Shown one piece after another: positions 16,664 to 28,450 of a stretch of DNA of 64,000 bases (positions are counted from its first letter, which is position 1; each line of letters opens with the position of its first letter). The notes beneath the pieces are model-generated. The model did no database searches and was not told where the DNA came from. It was given only the letters and a program-made list of their open reading frames with translations. This stretch comes from Azoarcus sp. Aa7. Its GTDB lineage: Bacteria > Pseudomonadota > Gammaproteobacteria > Burkholderiales > Rhodocyclaceae. Position numbers and translations under genes: made by a program. The stretch lies in assembly GCF_014822185.1 (NCBI RefSeq), contig NZ_QVLR01000079.1:37401-101400 (forward strand), in the 5' to 3' direction.

Positions 16664-17131
16664 TTATTTTCCGCGCACGAGTACCAGCGACGTAGTGGCG
16701 AGGCGAACCAGATCCTCGGCCACGTTGCCGACGAACAAGCGCGCGAAGCCGCGGCGTCCGTGCGTTCCGGCGACGATCACGTCCGCCTGCCAGGCGGTCG
16801 CGCCTTCGACGATCCACTCGGCGACGCGCCTGTGCGCGAGTTCGATCTTGTCCTCGCTTTCGAGCAGTGCGGTATCGGCCTGCACGCCCGCGTCGGCGGC
16901 CTTCTTCGCTGCCGCGTCGAGCAGGGCGGTGCCGGCCTTCCGCATGGCGTCCTCGACCTGGGCGACGTCCAGAATCGCCTCCAGGCCCACGGTGCTGCGG
17001 ACGGGCGCCTCGTCGGCGACGTGCACGATGCGCAGGGCGGCGCCCAGAGCCTTGGCGAGCGTGATCGCTTCGTCCAGGGCGGCGTTGGAGGTCGCGCTGT
17101 CATCGACCGCGACCAGAATCCTCTTGTACAT
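16664..17131 (-). CDS. Universal stress protein (UspA family)
   Basis: A 155-residue single-domain USP. It begins MYKRILVAVDDSATSNAAL and ends with the ATP-binding motif G-2x-G-9x-G-N within AGTHGRRGFARLFVGN. Conservation of that motif suggests a nucleotide-binding member. A GGAG ribosome-binding site supports the start at 17131 rather than the frame start at 17182. It follows the lactate permease gene on the same strand after an 88-bp gap containing a hairpin, so it may be separately transcribed. Confidence 0.9.
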   Translation of the reverse strand: MYKRILVAVDDSATSNAALDEAITLAKALGAALRIVHVADEAPVRSTVGLEAILDVAQVEDAMRKAGTALLDAAAKKAADAGVQADTALLESEDKIELAHRRVAEWIVEGATAWQADVIVAGTHGRRGFARLFVGNVAEDLVRLATTSLVLVRGK

Positions 17132-17173
17132 GTGATGCTCCGATGAATACGGGATGATTGGTTTTCGCGAAGG

Positions 17174-17205
17174 GGCCGGCACCGTCCGCGAACGGGGCGC
17201 CGGCC
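17174..17205 (-). terminator. Hairpin between lactate permease and uspA
   Basis: GGCCGGC...GCCGGCC outer arms with an inner CCGT/ACGG pair form a stable stem 15 bp after the permease stop. No T-tract follows, so termination would be partial or Rho-assisted. Confidence 0.35.
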
Positions 17206-17219
17206 ACAGTTCCCGGCCT

Positions 17220-18899
<1,680 letters not shown>

Positions 18900-18972
18900 G
18901 TCGTGTGCCCCCTTTAATTGTTTGAAGGACCGTGAACCGAATTCCCGGTGCGGATCGAACGATACGAAGAAG

Positions 18973-18983
18973 TTGTCAGACAA
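18973..18983. promoter_or_regulatory. GntR/FadR-type operator candidate upstream of lldP
   Basis: TTGTC-A-GACAA fits the TNGTNNNACNA consensus of FadR-subfamily GntR regulators, the group that includes LldR. It lies 74 bp upstream of the lldP GTG. No such regulator gene is in the window. Confidence 0.45.
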
Positions 18984-19150
18984 GCTACGGGGGTATTCCC
19001 TGTTCGGGGAAACCCGTACGGAACGTCCATTTGCGCCGGCCCGGTCCTGGCAGGCACGCCGGTCGCGGGACGCGCAAACTCCCAATTCCCCGGCGCAAAG
19101 GGCACAATGCCGGGTTTCCCGATAAATGCTGGCGGTTTCCGCCCGAAGCA

Positions 19151-20404
19151 ATGCGATACGAATTACTGGTTGGACTGCGTTACACCCGGTCGCGAAAACG
19201 CGCCCAGGGTCGCAATCGCTTCATTTCCTTCATCTCGCTCGTGTCGATGTTGGGCACGGGCTTGGGCGTCGCGGCGCTGATCGTCGTGCTGTCCGTGATG
19301 AACGGTTTCCAGGATGAATTGCGCACGCGCATTCTCGGTGTCGCCTCGCATATCCAGATCTCCGGCCCCGGCGGAGAACTCGAGTCGTGGCAGCAGGTGG
19401 CCGATGAGGCGAGCCGCCATCCGGATGTGCGGGCGGCGGCTCCCTATGTTCAGGAGCAGGGCATGCTGTCCTTCGACCAGGTGGTGCGCGGCACGCTCGT
19501 GCGCGGCGTGCTGCCGGATGCCGAGGACAAGGTGGCGGACTTCGCGCGCCACATGCGCGCGGGCCGTTTCGACGCGCTGCAACCGGGGCGCTTCGGCATC
19601 ATCCTCGGGCGCGATCTGGCCTTCGCGCTGCGGGTGCAGGTCGGCGACAAGGTGACCCTCATCGCCCCGCAGGGGCTCGTGACGCCGGCCGCAGTGCTGC
19701 CGCGGGTCAAACAGTTCGAAGTGGTCGGCATCTTCGAGGCCGGCATGTACGAATACGATTCGGGATTGGCGCTCGTGCACATGCAGGACGCGCAGGTCCT
19801 GTACCGGCTGGACGAGCGCGTGAGCGGCGTGCGTCTCAAGCTCGACGACCTCTTCGCCGCGCCGCGCGTGGCGCTGGAGCTGGTCGGATCGCTGGAATCC
19901 GACCTCGCCGTCAGCGACTGGACGCGCAGCCACGCCAACTTCTTCCGGGCGGTGGCGCTGGAGAAGACGATGATGACGATCATCCTCTTCCTGATCGTCG
20001 CAGTCGCGGCCTTCAACATCGTCTCGACGCTGGTGATGGCGGTGCAGGAAAAGTACGCGGACATCGCCATCCTGCGCACGCTGGGCGCGAGCCCGGGTTC
20101 GATCATGGCGATCTTCGTGCTGCAGGGCGCGATCATCGGGCTCGTGGGCCTTGCGGGCGGCGTGATCGGCGGGCTGCTGCTGGCCAACAACCTCGACGTG
20201 ATCATTCCGGCGCTCGAGACGCTCACCGGCGCGACGCTGTGGAACAAGGAAATCTACTACATCAGCGAGTTGCCGTCGAAGGTGCTGCCGTCGGACGTCG
20301 TCACCATCGTGTCGGTGTCCTTCGTCCTGACCCTGGTGGCGACCCTGTATCCGAGCTGGCGTGCGAGCCGCGTGAATCCTGCCGAGGCGCTGCGCTATGA
20401 GTGA
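19151..20404 (+). CDS. lolC: Lipoprotein-releasing ABC transporter permease (LolC/LolE family)
   Basis: A 417-residue inner-membrane protein with four membrane segments: one near residues 25-47 ([20 protein letters not shown]) and three in the C-terminal third (about 275-400), flanking a large periplasmic domain. It releases outer-membrane-destined lipoproteins to LolA. The start [17 protein letters not shown] is the family N-terminus. lolD overlaps its end by eight bases, and no second permease gene follows, so the transporter may use one permease type (LolF-like) as a homodimer. That last point is inference. Confidence 0.9.
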   Translation: MRYELLVGLRYTRSRKRAQGRNRFISFISLVSMLGTGLGVAALIVVLSVMNGFQDELRTRILGVASHIQISGPGGELESWQQVADEASRHPDVRAAAPYVQEQGMLSFDQVVRGTLVRGVLPDAEDKVADFARHMRAGRFDALQPGRFGIILGRDLAFALRVQVGDKVTLIAPQGLVTPAAVLPRVKQFEVVGIFEAGMYEYDSGLALVHMQDAQVLYRLDERVSGVRLKLDDLFAAPRVALELVGSLESDLAVSDWTRSHANFFRAVALEKTMMTIILFLIVAVAAFNIVSTLVMAVQEKYADIAILRTLGASPGSIMAIFVLQGAIIGLVGLAGGVIGGLLLANNLDVIIPALETLTGATLWNKEIYYISELPSKVLPSDVVTIVSVSFVLTLVATLYPSWRASRVNPAEALRYE

Positions 20405-21083
20405 GCCGATGAACGATAGCGTACTGGCCTGCCGCGGCCTGTCCAAGAGTTTCCGCGAGGGCGCCGATGCCGTGCGGGTGCTGCACGACGTGACGCTGGA
20501 GGTGAAGCGCGGCGAGCGGCTGTCCATCGTCGGGGCGTCCGGTTCGGGCAAGAGCACCCTGCTGCACTTGTTGGGCGGGCTGGACGTGCCGGGCGCGGGC
20601 TCCGTCGAGCTGATGGGGCGCGAGTTCTCGCACATGTCGGATGCCGAGCGGGGCGAGGCACGCAACGAAAGGCTGGGCTTCGTGTACCAGTTCCATCATC
20701 TGCTGCCGGAGTTCTCGGCCCTCGAGAACGTCGCCATGCCGCTCTACATCCGGCGTCTCGACCGGGCCGAGGCGGAAGCGCGCGCGGAGGGCATGCTCAA
20801 GGAGGTCGGGCTCGGTCACCGCCTCGACCACGCGCCGGGCGAACTCTCCGGGGGCGAGCGCCAGCGCGCCGCGATCGCGCGTGCGCTGGTGACGCAGCCG
20901 GCCTGCGTGCTCGCAGACGAGCCGACCGGCAACCTCGACCGCAAGACCGCCGAGGTGATCTTCGACCTGATGCTGAGCCTCAACGAGCGGCACGCAACCA
21001 GCTTCGTCATCGTCACGCACGACGAGGGGCTCGCGCGCCGCACGCAGCGCACCCTGCGTCTCGAGGACGGGCGCCTGCTCTGA
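20397..21083 (+). CDS. lolD: Lipoprotein-releasing system ATP-binding protein LolD
   Basis: A 228-residue ABC ATPase with Walker A GASGSGKS, the LolD-like stretch [23 protein letters not shown], signature [15 protein letters not shown] and Walker [12 protein letters not shown]. The QFHHLLPEF segment is characteristic of LolD among MacB-like ATPases. It overlaps the permease gene by eight bases and powers its lipoprotein extraction. Confidence 0.94.
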   Translation: MSEPMNDSVLACRGLSKSFREGADAVRVLHDVTLEVKRGERLSIVGASGSGKSTLLHLLGGLDVPGAGSVELMGREFSHMSDAERGEARNERLGFVYQFHHLLPEFSALENVAMPLYIRRLDRAEAEARAEGMLKEVGLGHRLDHAPGELSGGERQRAAIARALVTQPACVLADEPTGNLDRKTAEVIFDLMLSLNERHATSFVIVTHDEGLARRTQRTLRLEDGRLL

Positions 21084-21113
21084 AACGGAGCGCTGCGTTC
21101 CCGAACCGCGCGC

Positions 21114-21662
21114 TCAGGATTCGCAGTTGCGCCGCGCGCGGCGGCCATGCCATGCACGGATCAGCCATAGCCGCCAGGCTGCCTTGACGCCGATGTAACC
21201 CGCCAGGGAGAAGATCGCCGCGAGCAGGATCAGCCCCAGCGCCAACGGCTTGCCCAGTCCGACCATCCAGCCGGTCAGTTCGCCGAGCCACTGGGCGAAC
21301 TGCAGCTCCCCCATGTCCGGCGGCTTCACGAAGCCATTGGTACTCATGCCCATCACGCGACTGCCCAGACCGTACGCGAGCACGTAGAGCGGCACGATGG
21401 TGAGCGGGTTCGAATACAGCGTGGTCACCACCGCGAGCGGCAGATTGACGCGAAACAGCACGCATCCGGCCGCAGCGGCGAGTGCCTGGAAGGGGCCGGG
21501 AATCAGTCCGCAGAACAGGCCCAGCGCGATCGCCCCCGCCGCCGAGTGGCGGTTCAGGTGCCACAGGCGCGGGTGGAGCAGGGTGTTGGCGAACGGGCGC
21601 AGCCAGCGGTTGTTGTGTACCGACTCGTGATTCGGCAGGAAACGCTTGATCGTCTTGCGCAT
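21114..21662 (-). CDS. DUF2062 membrane protein
   Basis: A 182-residue protein of the DUF2062 family. Hydrophobic segments flank conserved features: AIALGLFCGLIPGPFQALAA, then VTTLYSNPLTIVPLYVLAYGLG. Function is unknown. It is convergent with lolD, 30 bp away, and divergent from comEC (103 bp). The ATG at 21662 matches the usual family N-terminus with an RxWxxPFANTLLHP region before the first segment. Confidence 0.85.
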   Translation of the reverse strand: MRKTIKRFLPNHESVHNNRWLRPFANTLLHPRLWHLNRHSAAGAIALGLFCGLIPGPFQALAAAAGCVLFRVNLPLAVVTTLYSNPLTIVPLYVLAYGLGSRVMGMSTNGFVKPPDMGELQFAQWLGELTGWMVGLGKPLALGLILLAAIFSLAGYIGVKAAWRLWLIRAWHGRRARRNCES

Positions 21663-21765
21663 TCTGAGTGTGGGGTCGTAGTCCTGCTAATCTGTTGCGT
21701 GTCGGAGCGGTCGGGGCCGCCTTCGCGCTTGTCCGCAATTCGTTCCGCGGGCATGATTCCGGCGT

Positions 21766-24111
21766 ATGCAAATTGCAATATTCGTGTTCGCGGCCGGTGT
21801 CTGGGGTGGGCAATACCAGACGCAGCTGCCCTCGCATGCATGGCTCGCCGTTCTTTCGAGCGGTTTGACCGTCGCCGGTGCCGCCGCGTTTCAATGGTAC
21901 AAGTCGGGCGTGGTGCGCGCGAACCTGTTTCGTGCGCTGGTCCTCGCGATCGCGCTGGGTGCCGGGTTCGGTTGGTCGACCTGGCGTGCGGCATGGCGGA
22001 TTGCCGACGAACTGCCCAGGGCGCTCGAAGCGCGGGACGTCGAACTCACCGGCATCGTCGCGGAGTTACCTGAGCCCGGCGGGCAGGGGGTGCGCTTCGT
22101 CTTCCAGGTCGAGAAGGCCTCTGCCGCGGTGCCGGAACGCGTGCTCCTGTCATGGTACGCGGCCGAGCGGGGCGGAGGCGCTGCCGCCGTGCCGGCCCTG
22201 CGGCCAGGCGAACGCTGGCAGTTCACGGTCCGGCTCAAGCGGCCCCACGGACTTGCGAATCCGGAGCTTTTCGATTATGAGGCGGCACTGCTCGAACGCG
22301 GCATTCGCGCCACCGGCAGCGTGCGTCCGTCTCCGCCACCGGTTCGCGTCGATGATTTCGTCGTGCGCCCGGCAACGCTCGTGCATCGCCTGCGCGACGC
22401 GATCCGCACGCGTTTCCTGGCTGCGCTGCCGGGAGCCGACTACGCCGGGGTGCTCGTCGCATTGGCCGTAGGGGACCAGCGTGCCATTCCCGACGAGCAG
22501 TGGACGGTCTTCCGCAACACGGGCATCAGCCATCTCATCAGCATCTCCGGACTGCACGTGTCGATGGTCGGGCTGCTCGTGGGCTGGCTGGCCGGCAAGG
22601 CATGGCGCCGGTCGCAGCGGCGGATGTTGCGGGTGCCGGCGATGAAGGTGGCTGCGGCGACCGGGCTCGTCGCGGCCGCCGTCTACGCGGTGCTTGCCGG
22701 CATGGGCATCCCGACCCAGCGTTCGCTGATCATGATCGCCGTGGTCGCGATGGCGCTCCTCGGCGGGCGGTCGCCATCCGGCGGCATCGTGCTCGCGCTC
22801 GCCTTGCTGTGCGTGCTGCTGTTCGATCCGTGGGCGGTGCTGGCGGCGGGGTTCTGGCTGTCCTTCGGTGCGGTCGCGATCCTGATGTTCCTGCTCGGCG
22901 GTCGCGTCCGCGCGGCAAAGGGCTGGCGCGCGGCAGTGGCGGGCCAGCTCGGCATCACCCTTGCGATGATCCCGGGGCTGGTCGTCCTGTTCAACGGCTT
23001 CTCGCTGGTTTCCCCGCTCGCCAATGCGCTGGCGATTCCGTTCGTGAGTTTCGTGATCACGCCGCTGACGCTGCTGGCCATCGTCCTGCCCTTCACGGGG
23101 CTGCTGGAACTGGCGCATTGGTTTTTCGGCGTGCTGATGATGTTCCTCGAGTGGCTGTCGGCCTTGCCCTTCGCGATGTGGTCGCAGGCCGCGCCGCCGG
23201 GCGTGCTGGCGGCTGCAGCGGTTGCCGGCGTCGCATGGCTGATGCTCCCGCGCGGCACGCCGGCGCGTGCGGCGGGGGCGCTGGCAATGCTGCCGATGCT
23301 CGCGTGGGTGCCGGATCGGCCCGCGTACGGAACGTTCCGCATGGTCGTGCTGGATGTCGGGCAGGGTACTGCCGTGCACGTCCGCACTGCCCGCCACGAA
23401 CTCATCTACGACACCGGGCCGGCCTACCGCCAGGGCGGCGATGCGGGGATGCGGGTGCTCGTCCCGTATCTCGGCGCTGCCGGTGTCCGGCGGGTCGACC
23501 GTCTCGTCGTATCGCACGACGACCTCGATCATTCTGGCGGCATGGCGTCCGTGCTCGCCGGTGTCGAAGTGGGCGAGGTCATGGCGAACTTCGCAGTTCC
23601 CGCGGACGCGCGGCCGCCACGTGCGACGCGCCCGTGTCTTGCGGGCGACAGCTGGTCGTGGGATGGGGTGGAGTTCCGCATCCTGCATCCCGACGAAAGG
23701 GAACTCGGCAAGACGTCGGACAACGATGCGTCCTGTGTGCTGCGGGTCGCTGCCCCCGGCGGATCGGCCTTGCTCGCGGGCGACATCGAGCGCGGTGCCG
23801 AGCGGCGACTGGTCGCGCAGGCGGGCGAATCCCTCGCGAGTACGGTCGTTATCGTGCCGCATCATGGGAGCCGGTCGTCCTCAGGCGATGCCTTCGTCGC
23901 CGGTGTGGCGCCGCGTGCGGCGATCCATTCGGCGGGCTACCTCAACCAGTTCCATCACCCGCACCCGACCGTGCTGCAGCGCTGGTCGGAGAGCGGGGCG
24001 GCGAACTGGCGCACGGACGAGCAGGGCGCGATCCTCGTCGATGCCGGTGCGCACGGGGTCGAAATCACGTCCTGGCGCGATCTGGCGCGCCGTTACTGGT
24101 ACGGGCGTTAG
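21766..24111 (+). CDS. comEC: DNA internalisation-related competence protein ComEC/Rec2
   Basis: A 781-residue inner-membrane channel for single-stranded DNA uptake. The N-terminal soluble DUF4131-like region (OB-like) is followed by the Competence domain with HLISISGLHVSMVGLLVGW and many membrane segments (about 220-500). A C-terminal metallo-beta-lactamase-like domain carries VVSHDDLDHSGGMAS and VPHHGSRSS. All three domains are intact, so the gene looks functional. Type IV pilus and comEA genes are not in the window. Confidence 0.93.
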   Translation: MQIAIFVFAAGVWGGQYQTQLPSHAWLAVLSSGLTVAGAAAFQWYKSGVVRANLFRALVLAIALGAGFGWSTWRAAWRIADELPRALEARDVELTGIVAELPEPGGQGVRFVFQVEKASAAVPERVLLSWYAAERGGGAAAVPALRPGERWQFTVRLKRPHGLANPELFDYEAALLERGIRATGSVRPSPPPVRVDDFVVRPATLVHRLRDAIRTRFLAALPGADYAGVLVALAVGDQRAIPDEQWTVFRNTGISHLISISGLHVSMVGLLVGWLAGKAWRRSQRRMLRVPAMKVAAATGLVAAAVYAVLAGMGIPTQRSLIMIAVVAMALLGGRSPSGGIVLALALLCVLLFDPWAVLAAGFWLSFGAVAILMFLLGGRVRAAKGWRAAVAGQLGITLAMIPGLVVLFNGFSLVSPLANALAIPFVSFVITPLTLLAIVLPFTGLLELAHWFFGVLMMFLEWLSALPFAMWSQAAPPGVLAAAAVAGVAWLMLPRGTPARAAGALAMLPMLAWVPDRPAYGTFRMVVLDVGQGTAVHVRTARHELIYDTGPAYRQGGDAGMRVLVPYLGAAGVRRVDRLVVSHDDLDHSGGMASVLAGVEVGEVMANFAVPADARPPRATRPCLAGDSWSWDGVEFRILHPDERELGKTSDNDASCVLRVAAPGGSALLAGDIERGAERRLVAQAGESLASTVVIVPHHGSRSSSGDAFVAGVAPRAAIHSAGYLNQFHHPHPTVLQRWSESGAANWRTDEQGAILVDAGAHGVEITSWRDLARRYWYGR

Positions 24112-24164
24112 GCGGTCGTCCTGCTACACTTGGCCACTCACCCGTACTCCAGGATCTCGATTCG

Positions 24165-25103
24165 ATGAGCCTGCTCGACTCCCTGCGCCGTCTGCTGCGA
24201 CCCGAACCGTACCCTTCGCCCGCTGTGGAGGCCGCGGTCGATCGGCCGTGGCACGGCGTGCGCGAACGGTCGGTGCAGTGCATCGGGCCGCACGGGTTTC
24301 ACCGCATGGCCTATACGGAATGGGGCAAGCCGGCGAACCGCAAGGTGCTCGTGTGCGCGCACGGTCTCACGCGTAACGGCCGTGACTTCGATTTTCTCGC
24401 CCAGGCACTGGCGGACGATTACCGCGTGGTCTGCCCGGACGTGGTCGGACGCGGACGCAGCGACTGGCTCGGAGTGAAATCCGACTACGGTTTTCCCGTG
24501 TACGTCGCGGATATGGTCACGCTGCTGGCGCGGCTCGATGCCGACACGGTGCATTGGGTCGGTACCTCGATGGGCGGGATCATCGGCATGCTGCTCGCCA
24601 GCAGGCCGCACACGCCGATTTCGCGGCTGGTGCTCAATGACGTCGGTCCGGTAATCACCGCGGCTTCGCTGCGGCGCATCGGCGAGTACGTCGGGAAGGC
24701 GCCGAAGTTCGCCAGCATGGCGGAGGCCGAGGCCTGGATCCGCACGGTCAGCGCGCCCTTCGGCCCGCTCACGGACGAGCAGTGGCAACACCTCACGTGT
24801 TATTCGGTGCGTCCCGTCGAGGGGGGCTTCGCGATGGTGTACGACCCGGGGCTGGGCGACGTCTTCCGCGAGGCCCCCGTCGTGGTCGATGTCGATCTGT
24901 GGGACGTGTACAAGGCGATCCAGTGCCCGACGCTCGTGATTCGCGGCGCGGAATCCGACCTCCTCCCGCCCGAAACCTTCCGCCAGATGGGCGAAACCGG
25001 GCCTGGTGCGCGGCTCGCCGAGATCGCCGGCGTCGGTCACGCGCCGGTGCTCATGGACCGCGCCCAGATCGCGCTGGTGCGCGATTTCCTGCTGGAACGA
25101 TGA
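24165..25103 (+). CDS. Alpha/beta hydrolase
   Basis: A 312-residue alpha/beta-fold hydrolase. The oxyanion region VCAHGLTRNGRDFD, nucleophile elbow GTSMGG (Ser near residue 131), acid region RGAESDLLPP and terminal GVGHAPVLMD provide a full Ser-Asp-His triad. Substrate is not readable. Position between comEC and a DUF599 gene, same strand with small gaps, is a common betaproteobacterial arrangement. Confidence 0.85.
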   Translation: MSLLDSLRRLLRPEPYPSPAVEAAVDRPWHGVRERSVQCIGPHGFHRMAYTEWGKPANRKVLVCAHGLTRNGRDFDFLAQALADDYRVVCPDVVGRGRSDWLGVKSDYGFPVYVADMVTLLARLDADTVHWVGTSMGGIIGMLLASRPHTPISRLVLNDVGPVITAASLRRIGEYVGKAPKFASMAEAEAWIRTVSAPFGPLTDEQWQHLTCYSVRPVEGGFAMVYDPGLGDVFREAPVVVDVDLWDVYKAIQCPTLVIRGAESDLLPPETFRQMGETGPGARLAEIAGVGHAPVLMDRAQIALVRDFLLER

Positions 25104-25131
25104 AGCGCGCGCGGCAGGGGAGCGGGATCCG

Positions 25132-25815
25132 ATGAGCGGCATCTCGACACTCGACTGGATTGCGCTTGGCTGGTTCCTCGCGGCCTGGGCGGGCTACGGC
25201 TGGCTCTCGGAAAACAGCCGATGGTCGCAGCGCGGGCTGATGGGGGTGAGCCATCGCTTCCGGCTCGACTGGGCGCGCGAGATGCTGGCACGCGATCTGC
25301 GCGTCAGCGATGCGGCACTGGTGGGAAACCTGATGCAGAGCGTGTCCTTCTATGCCAACACGACGATCTACATCATCGCCGGCCTGCTTGCCGTCCTCGG
25401 GGCACTCGATCAGGCGATGCGCTTCACCGCCGACCTGCCGTTCGCGCGCGCAACCTCGCGCGAATTGGGGGAACTGAAGCTGGTGTTGTTGCTGACCGTC
25501 TTCGTCGTCGCGTACTTCAAGTTCACTTGGTCGCTGCGCCAGTTCAATATGCTGTCGATCCTGATTGGCGCCAGTCCGACGAATCCGGACGGGGAGGCGC
25601 GCGAGCGCATGGTGCAGCGGGTGGCGATGGTGAACTCGCTGGCCGGTGACGAGTTCAATCGCGGCATCCGTGCCTACTATTTCGGCCTGGCCGCGGTCGC
25701 CTGGTTCATCCAGCCTTGGCTCTTCCTGTTCCTGACCGCCTTGGTCGTCGTGGTGCTGTATCGCCGCGATTTCGCGTCGGCGGTGCTGGTGGCGCTCGAC
25801 AGCGACCGCGCCTGA
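25132..25815 (+). CDS. DUF599 domain-containing membrane protein
   Basis: A 227-residue protein with about four membrane segments (near 8-25, 65-85, 115-135 and 190-212). The pattern WAREMLARDLRVSDAALVGNLMQSVSFYANTTIYIIAGL is the DUF599 signature. Function unknown. It follows the hydrolase gene by 28 bp with a GGGGAGCGGGA ribosome-binding region, so the two are likely co-transcribed. Confidence 0.85.
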   Translation: MSGISTLDWIALGWFLAAWAGYGWLSENSRWSQRGLMGVSHRFRLDWAREMLARDLRVSDAALVGNLMQSVSFYANTTIYIIAGLLAVLGALDQAMRFTADLPFARATSRELGELKLVLLLTVFVVAYFKFTWSLRQFNMLSILIGASPTNPDGEARERMVQRVAMVNSLAGDEFNRGIRAYYFGLAAVAWFIQPWLFLFLTALVVVVLYRRDFASAVLVALDSDRA

Positions 25816-25846
25816 AGTCACCCCGAGATGGGTGACTCCGGGGGCA

Positions 25847-26263
25847 TCAGTCCTCGCCCTCTGACGAGCGTTGCGGATCGAAGCGGATGGAGGCCGAGTT
25901 GATGCAGTAGCGCAGCCCCGTAGGGGCCGGTCCGTCCTCGAACACATGTCCGAGATGGGCGCCGCACTGTCGGCACAGTACCTCGGTGCGATGCATGAAG
26001 TGGGAGCGGTCTTCCGCCTCGTCGACGTTTTCGGGTGTGGCGGCGGTCGAGAAGCTGGGCCAGCCGCAGCCTGCGTCGAACTTGTGTTCGGAGTCGAACA
26101 ACGGCGCCCCGCAGCAGATGCAGCGGTACTCGCCGTTTTCCCAGAAGTTCCAGTATTCGCCGGTGAAGGCACGCTCGGTGCCTTTCTCCCGGGCGACCTG
26201 ATATTGCGTCGGTGACAGTTGCGCGCGCCACTCGGCGTCGGTCTTTTCGATCTTGCGGGCCAT
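25847..26263 (-). CDS. msrB: Peptide-methionine (R)-S-oxide reductase MsrB
   Basis: A 138-residue cytosolic repair enzyme that reduces methionine-R-sulfoxide. Zinc cysteines sit in CxxC pairs C48/C51 and C97/C100, and the catalytic C120 lies in [16 protein letters not shown] and [10 protein letters not shown] are the other family landmarks; the resolving Cys may be C66. It stands alone and is convergent with the DUF599 gene. Confidence 0.95.
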   Translation of the reverse strand: MARKIEKTDAEWRAQLSPTQYQVAREKGTERAFTGEYWNFWENGEYRCICCGAPLFDSEHKFDAGCGWPSFSTAATPENVDEAEDRSHFMHRTEVLCRQCGAHLGHVFEDGPAPTGLRYCINSASIRFDPQRSSEGED

Positions 26264-26298
26264 TCGTCTTCCCTCCGTCGGAACCGCGCGCGCAAATT

Positions 26299-27468
26299 TC
26301 AGTGCAGGTGGCGGGGTGCCTGCTCGCCGTGCTCGTCAGGCATCTCCGCGTGCACGATTTCGCCCTCCGGCGAGGGGTAGAGCGGTGCGCCGCAGTCGTC
26401 GCAGTATTCGAGCGGGAAACGGTGCTCGAGGTTCACGATTTCGGTGACGCCGCAGTCGCGCAGCACTGCCTCGATCTCGGTGTGCGAATCGGCCGTTTCG
26501 TCCTCTGCGCCCAGCAGCGGCCAGACGACGCCGTGAACGACCTCTTCCTTGCCGCGCATCGTCAGTCCGACGCGATATTCCTCGAGCTCGCGGTCGTAGA
26601 ACGGCGCGATGACCGCGCGCACGTTCGCGGCGGGCATATCCAGCTCCGCGCCGAGAAAGGCCACGGACGCGCGGATTGCGTACGGGCGGCTGTCCTTGTC
26701 GGCTTGTCGGCTGGCGGCGAAATACGCTTCCGGCAGCACGACTTCCATCGCACAGCCCGGCAGCAGGGGCGTGAGGCATGCGCCGCCCTGCATGCGCCAC
26801 TGCGTCATGCTCTGTTCGCGCGTGCGCTCGGATTGCTGCCAGGCGAACAGTGCCTCGCCCTTCGGCACTGCGATCGCTGCGAGCAGGTAACGGGTGTCGG
26901 ACAGGAATTGTGCCGTTTCCGGCATGCCTTCGGTGTCGATGCGCAGGTCCTTCCCGGCGACGGCAGCACGCCCGAGTTCGGCAGCGAACGCGGCGGTCGC
27001 GCAGTAACCCTGGGGCAGTTGGTCGGGGCTGAAGAGGAAATCGGCCAGCGCCAGTTTCACCTTGTCGGCGAGCACATGCGCCTGCAGATGCACCCGCAGG
27101 TTCGCCAGTACCGCAGCGGTAATGGTGTTCGACGGAATGCGGTAGCGCGACCACGCCAGCACCGGCGCAGCTATGAGCAGGACGTCGTGATCCTGGGATA
27201 CGCCGGACGCGCTCTCCGCGCGCGACTCGATGTAGTCCGCGAGTTCATCGTACGCGCGTGGGTCGGCGGCGTAGAGATGGTCGAGCGCGGCGTTCAGGGT
27301 TTCCTCGCCGCCTTCCTCGAGGATGCGGTCGAGGCTGTCGCACAGCAGCCGATCCCAGTAGCGGTCTTCGGCACGGCTGCCGGACTCGGCCAGGCCCGTT
27401 GCGAGCCAGATCAGGTTTTCGGCGTCGCGGCCCAAACCACCGCGGCGTTTTTGACGGGGTCTCTTCAT
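26299..27468 (-). CDS. DUF2863-like hypothetical protein
   Basis: A 389-residue soluble protein starting with a basic [11 protein letters not shown] tail. It looks like the betaproteobacterial DUF2863 family. A possible metal site [14 protein letters not shown] is near the C-terminus (about residues 356-370). No catalytic motif is recognised. It lies between ppsR and msrB on the same strand; 40 bp separate it from ppsR, so co-transcription with ppsR is possible. Confidence 0.65.
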   Translation of the reverse strand: MKRPRQKRRGGLGRDAENLIWLATGLAESGSRAEDRYWDRLLCDSLDRILEEGGEETLNAALDHLYAADPRAYDELADYIESRAESASGVSQDHDVLLIAAPVLAWSRYRIPSNTITAAVLANLRVHLQAHVLADKVKLALADFLFSPDQLPQGYCATAAFAAELGRAAVAGKDLRIDTEGMPETAQFLSDTRYLLAAIAVPKGEALFAWQQSERTREQSMTQWRMQGGACLTPLLPGCAMEVVLPEAYFAASRQADKDSRPYAIRASVAFLGAELDMPAANVRAVIAPFYDRELEEYRVGLTMRGKEEVVHGVVWPLLGAEDETADSHTEIEAVLRDCGVTEIVNLEHRFPLEYCDDCGAPLYPSPEGEIVHAEMPDEHGEQAPRHLH

Positions 27469-27507
27469 GGGAATTCCTGTTTGGGGATGTTGCAGCGCCT
27501 GCGCAGC

Positions 27508-28341
27508 TCAGTACGCAGGCTTGTTGAGCCTCACGGCCTGAAGGATGGTAGCCGAAATCTCCTCAATCGATTTCGTCGTCGAGTCCAGCCACGGAATGTT
27601 CTCGCGGCGCATCAGCTTCTGCGCGGCCTCGATCTCGAAGCGGCAATTCTCGATCGCCGCGTAACGGCTGTTCGGGCGGCGCTCCTGGCGGATCTGCGAC
27701 AGGCGTTCCGCCGCGATCGTGAGCCCGAACAGCTTGCCGCGGTGGCGGTGCAGTTCGCCGGGCAGCTTGTTGCGTTCGAAATCCTCGGGGATGAGCGGGT
27801 AGTTCGCGGCCTTCACGCCGAACTGCATCGCGAGATAGAGGCTGGTCGGCGTCTTGCCCGAGCGCGACACGCCGACAAGGATCACGTCCGCGTCTGCGAG
27901 CTCGCCGTCCGACGAGATGCCGTCGTCGTGCGCCATCGCGAAATTGATCGCCTCGATGCGCGCCTTGTAGTCCTGGCTATCGGCAATGCCGTGAAAGCGT
28001 CCGACCGTGTGGGTCGAGCGCTGTCCGAGTTCGGCTTCGAGCGGCACGATGAACTGGTCGAACAGGTCTACGAAAAGTGCATCGGCGTCGAGCAACCCGC
28101 TCTCGGGCTGCGGATTGACCAGAGTGCTGAAGACGATCGGGCGCACGCCGTCCGTCTCGCGCGCCTCGCGGATCTGGCGGGCGGCGTCGAGCGCCTTGTC
28201 GAGATCGTCGACGAACGGTATGCGGACCTGGCGCAGGTTCGAATCCGGAAACTGCGCCAACAGGCTGTGGCCCAGCGTTTCGGCCGTGATACCAGTGCCG
28301 TCGGAGATGAAGAATACGGTCCGGGTGGGGTTTTCGCTCAT
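27508..28341 (-). CDS. ppsR: Phosphoenolpyruvate synthase regulatory protein (PSRP, DUF299)
   Basis: A 277-residue bifunctional ADP-dependent kinase and Pi-dependent pyrophosphorylase that switches PEP synthase off and on. It starts [22 protein letters not shown] and carries the P-loop [15 protein letters not shown], both diagnostic. It is divergent from ppsA across 109 bp, so regulator and target are paired. The in-frame extension to 28452 would overlap ppsA and is not supported. Confidence 0.95.
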   Translation of the reverse strand: MSENPTRTVFFISDGTGITAETLGHSLLAQFPDSNLRQVRIPFVDDLDKALDAARQIREARETDGVRPIVFSTLVNPQPESGLLDADALFVDLFDQFIVPLEAELGQRSTHTVGRFHGIADSQDYKARIEAINFAMAHDDGISSDGELADADVILVGVSRSGKTPTSLYLAMQFGVKAANYPLIPEDFERNKLPGELHRHRGKLFGLTIAAERLSQIRQERRPNSRYAAIENCRFEIEAAQKLMRRENIPWLDSTTKSIEEISATILQAVRLNKPAY

Positions 28342-28450
28342 GACTGGGGCCGAAGATCGTGATATAGGGGAAAACCTGCCGTGCGGCAAAGCAGCAAATT
28401 TCGCTAAAATTACATTTTGCTTTCTCCCCAACAAAACCGGAAGGCCATTC

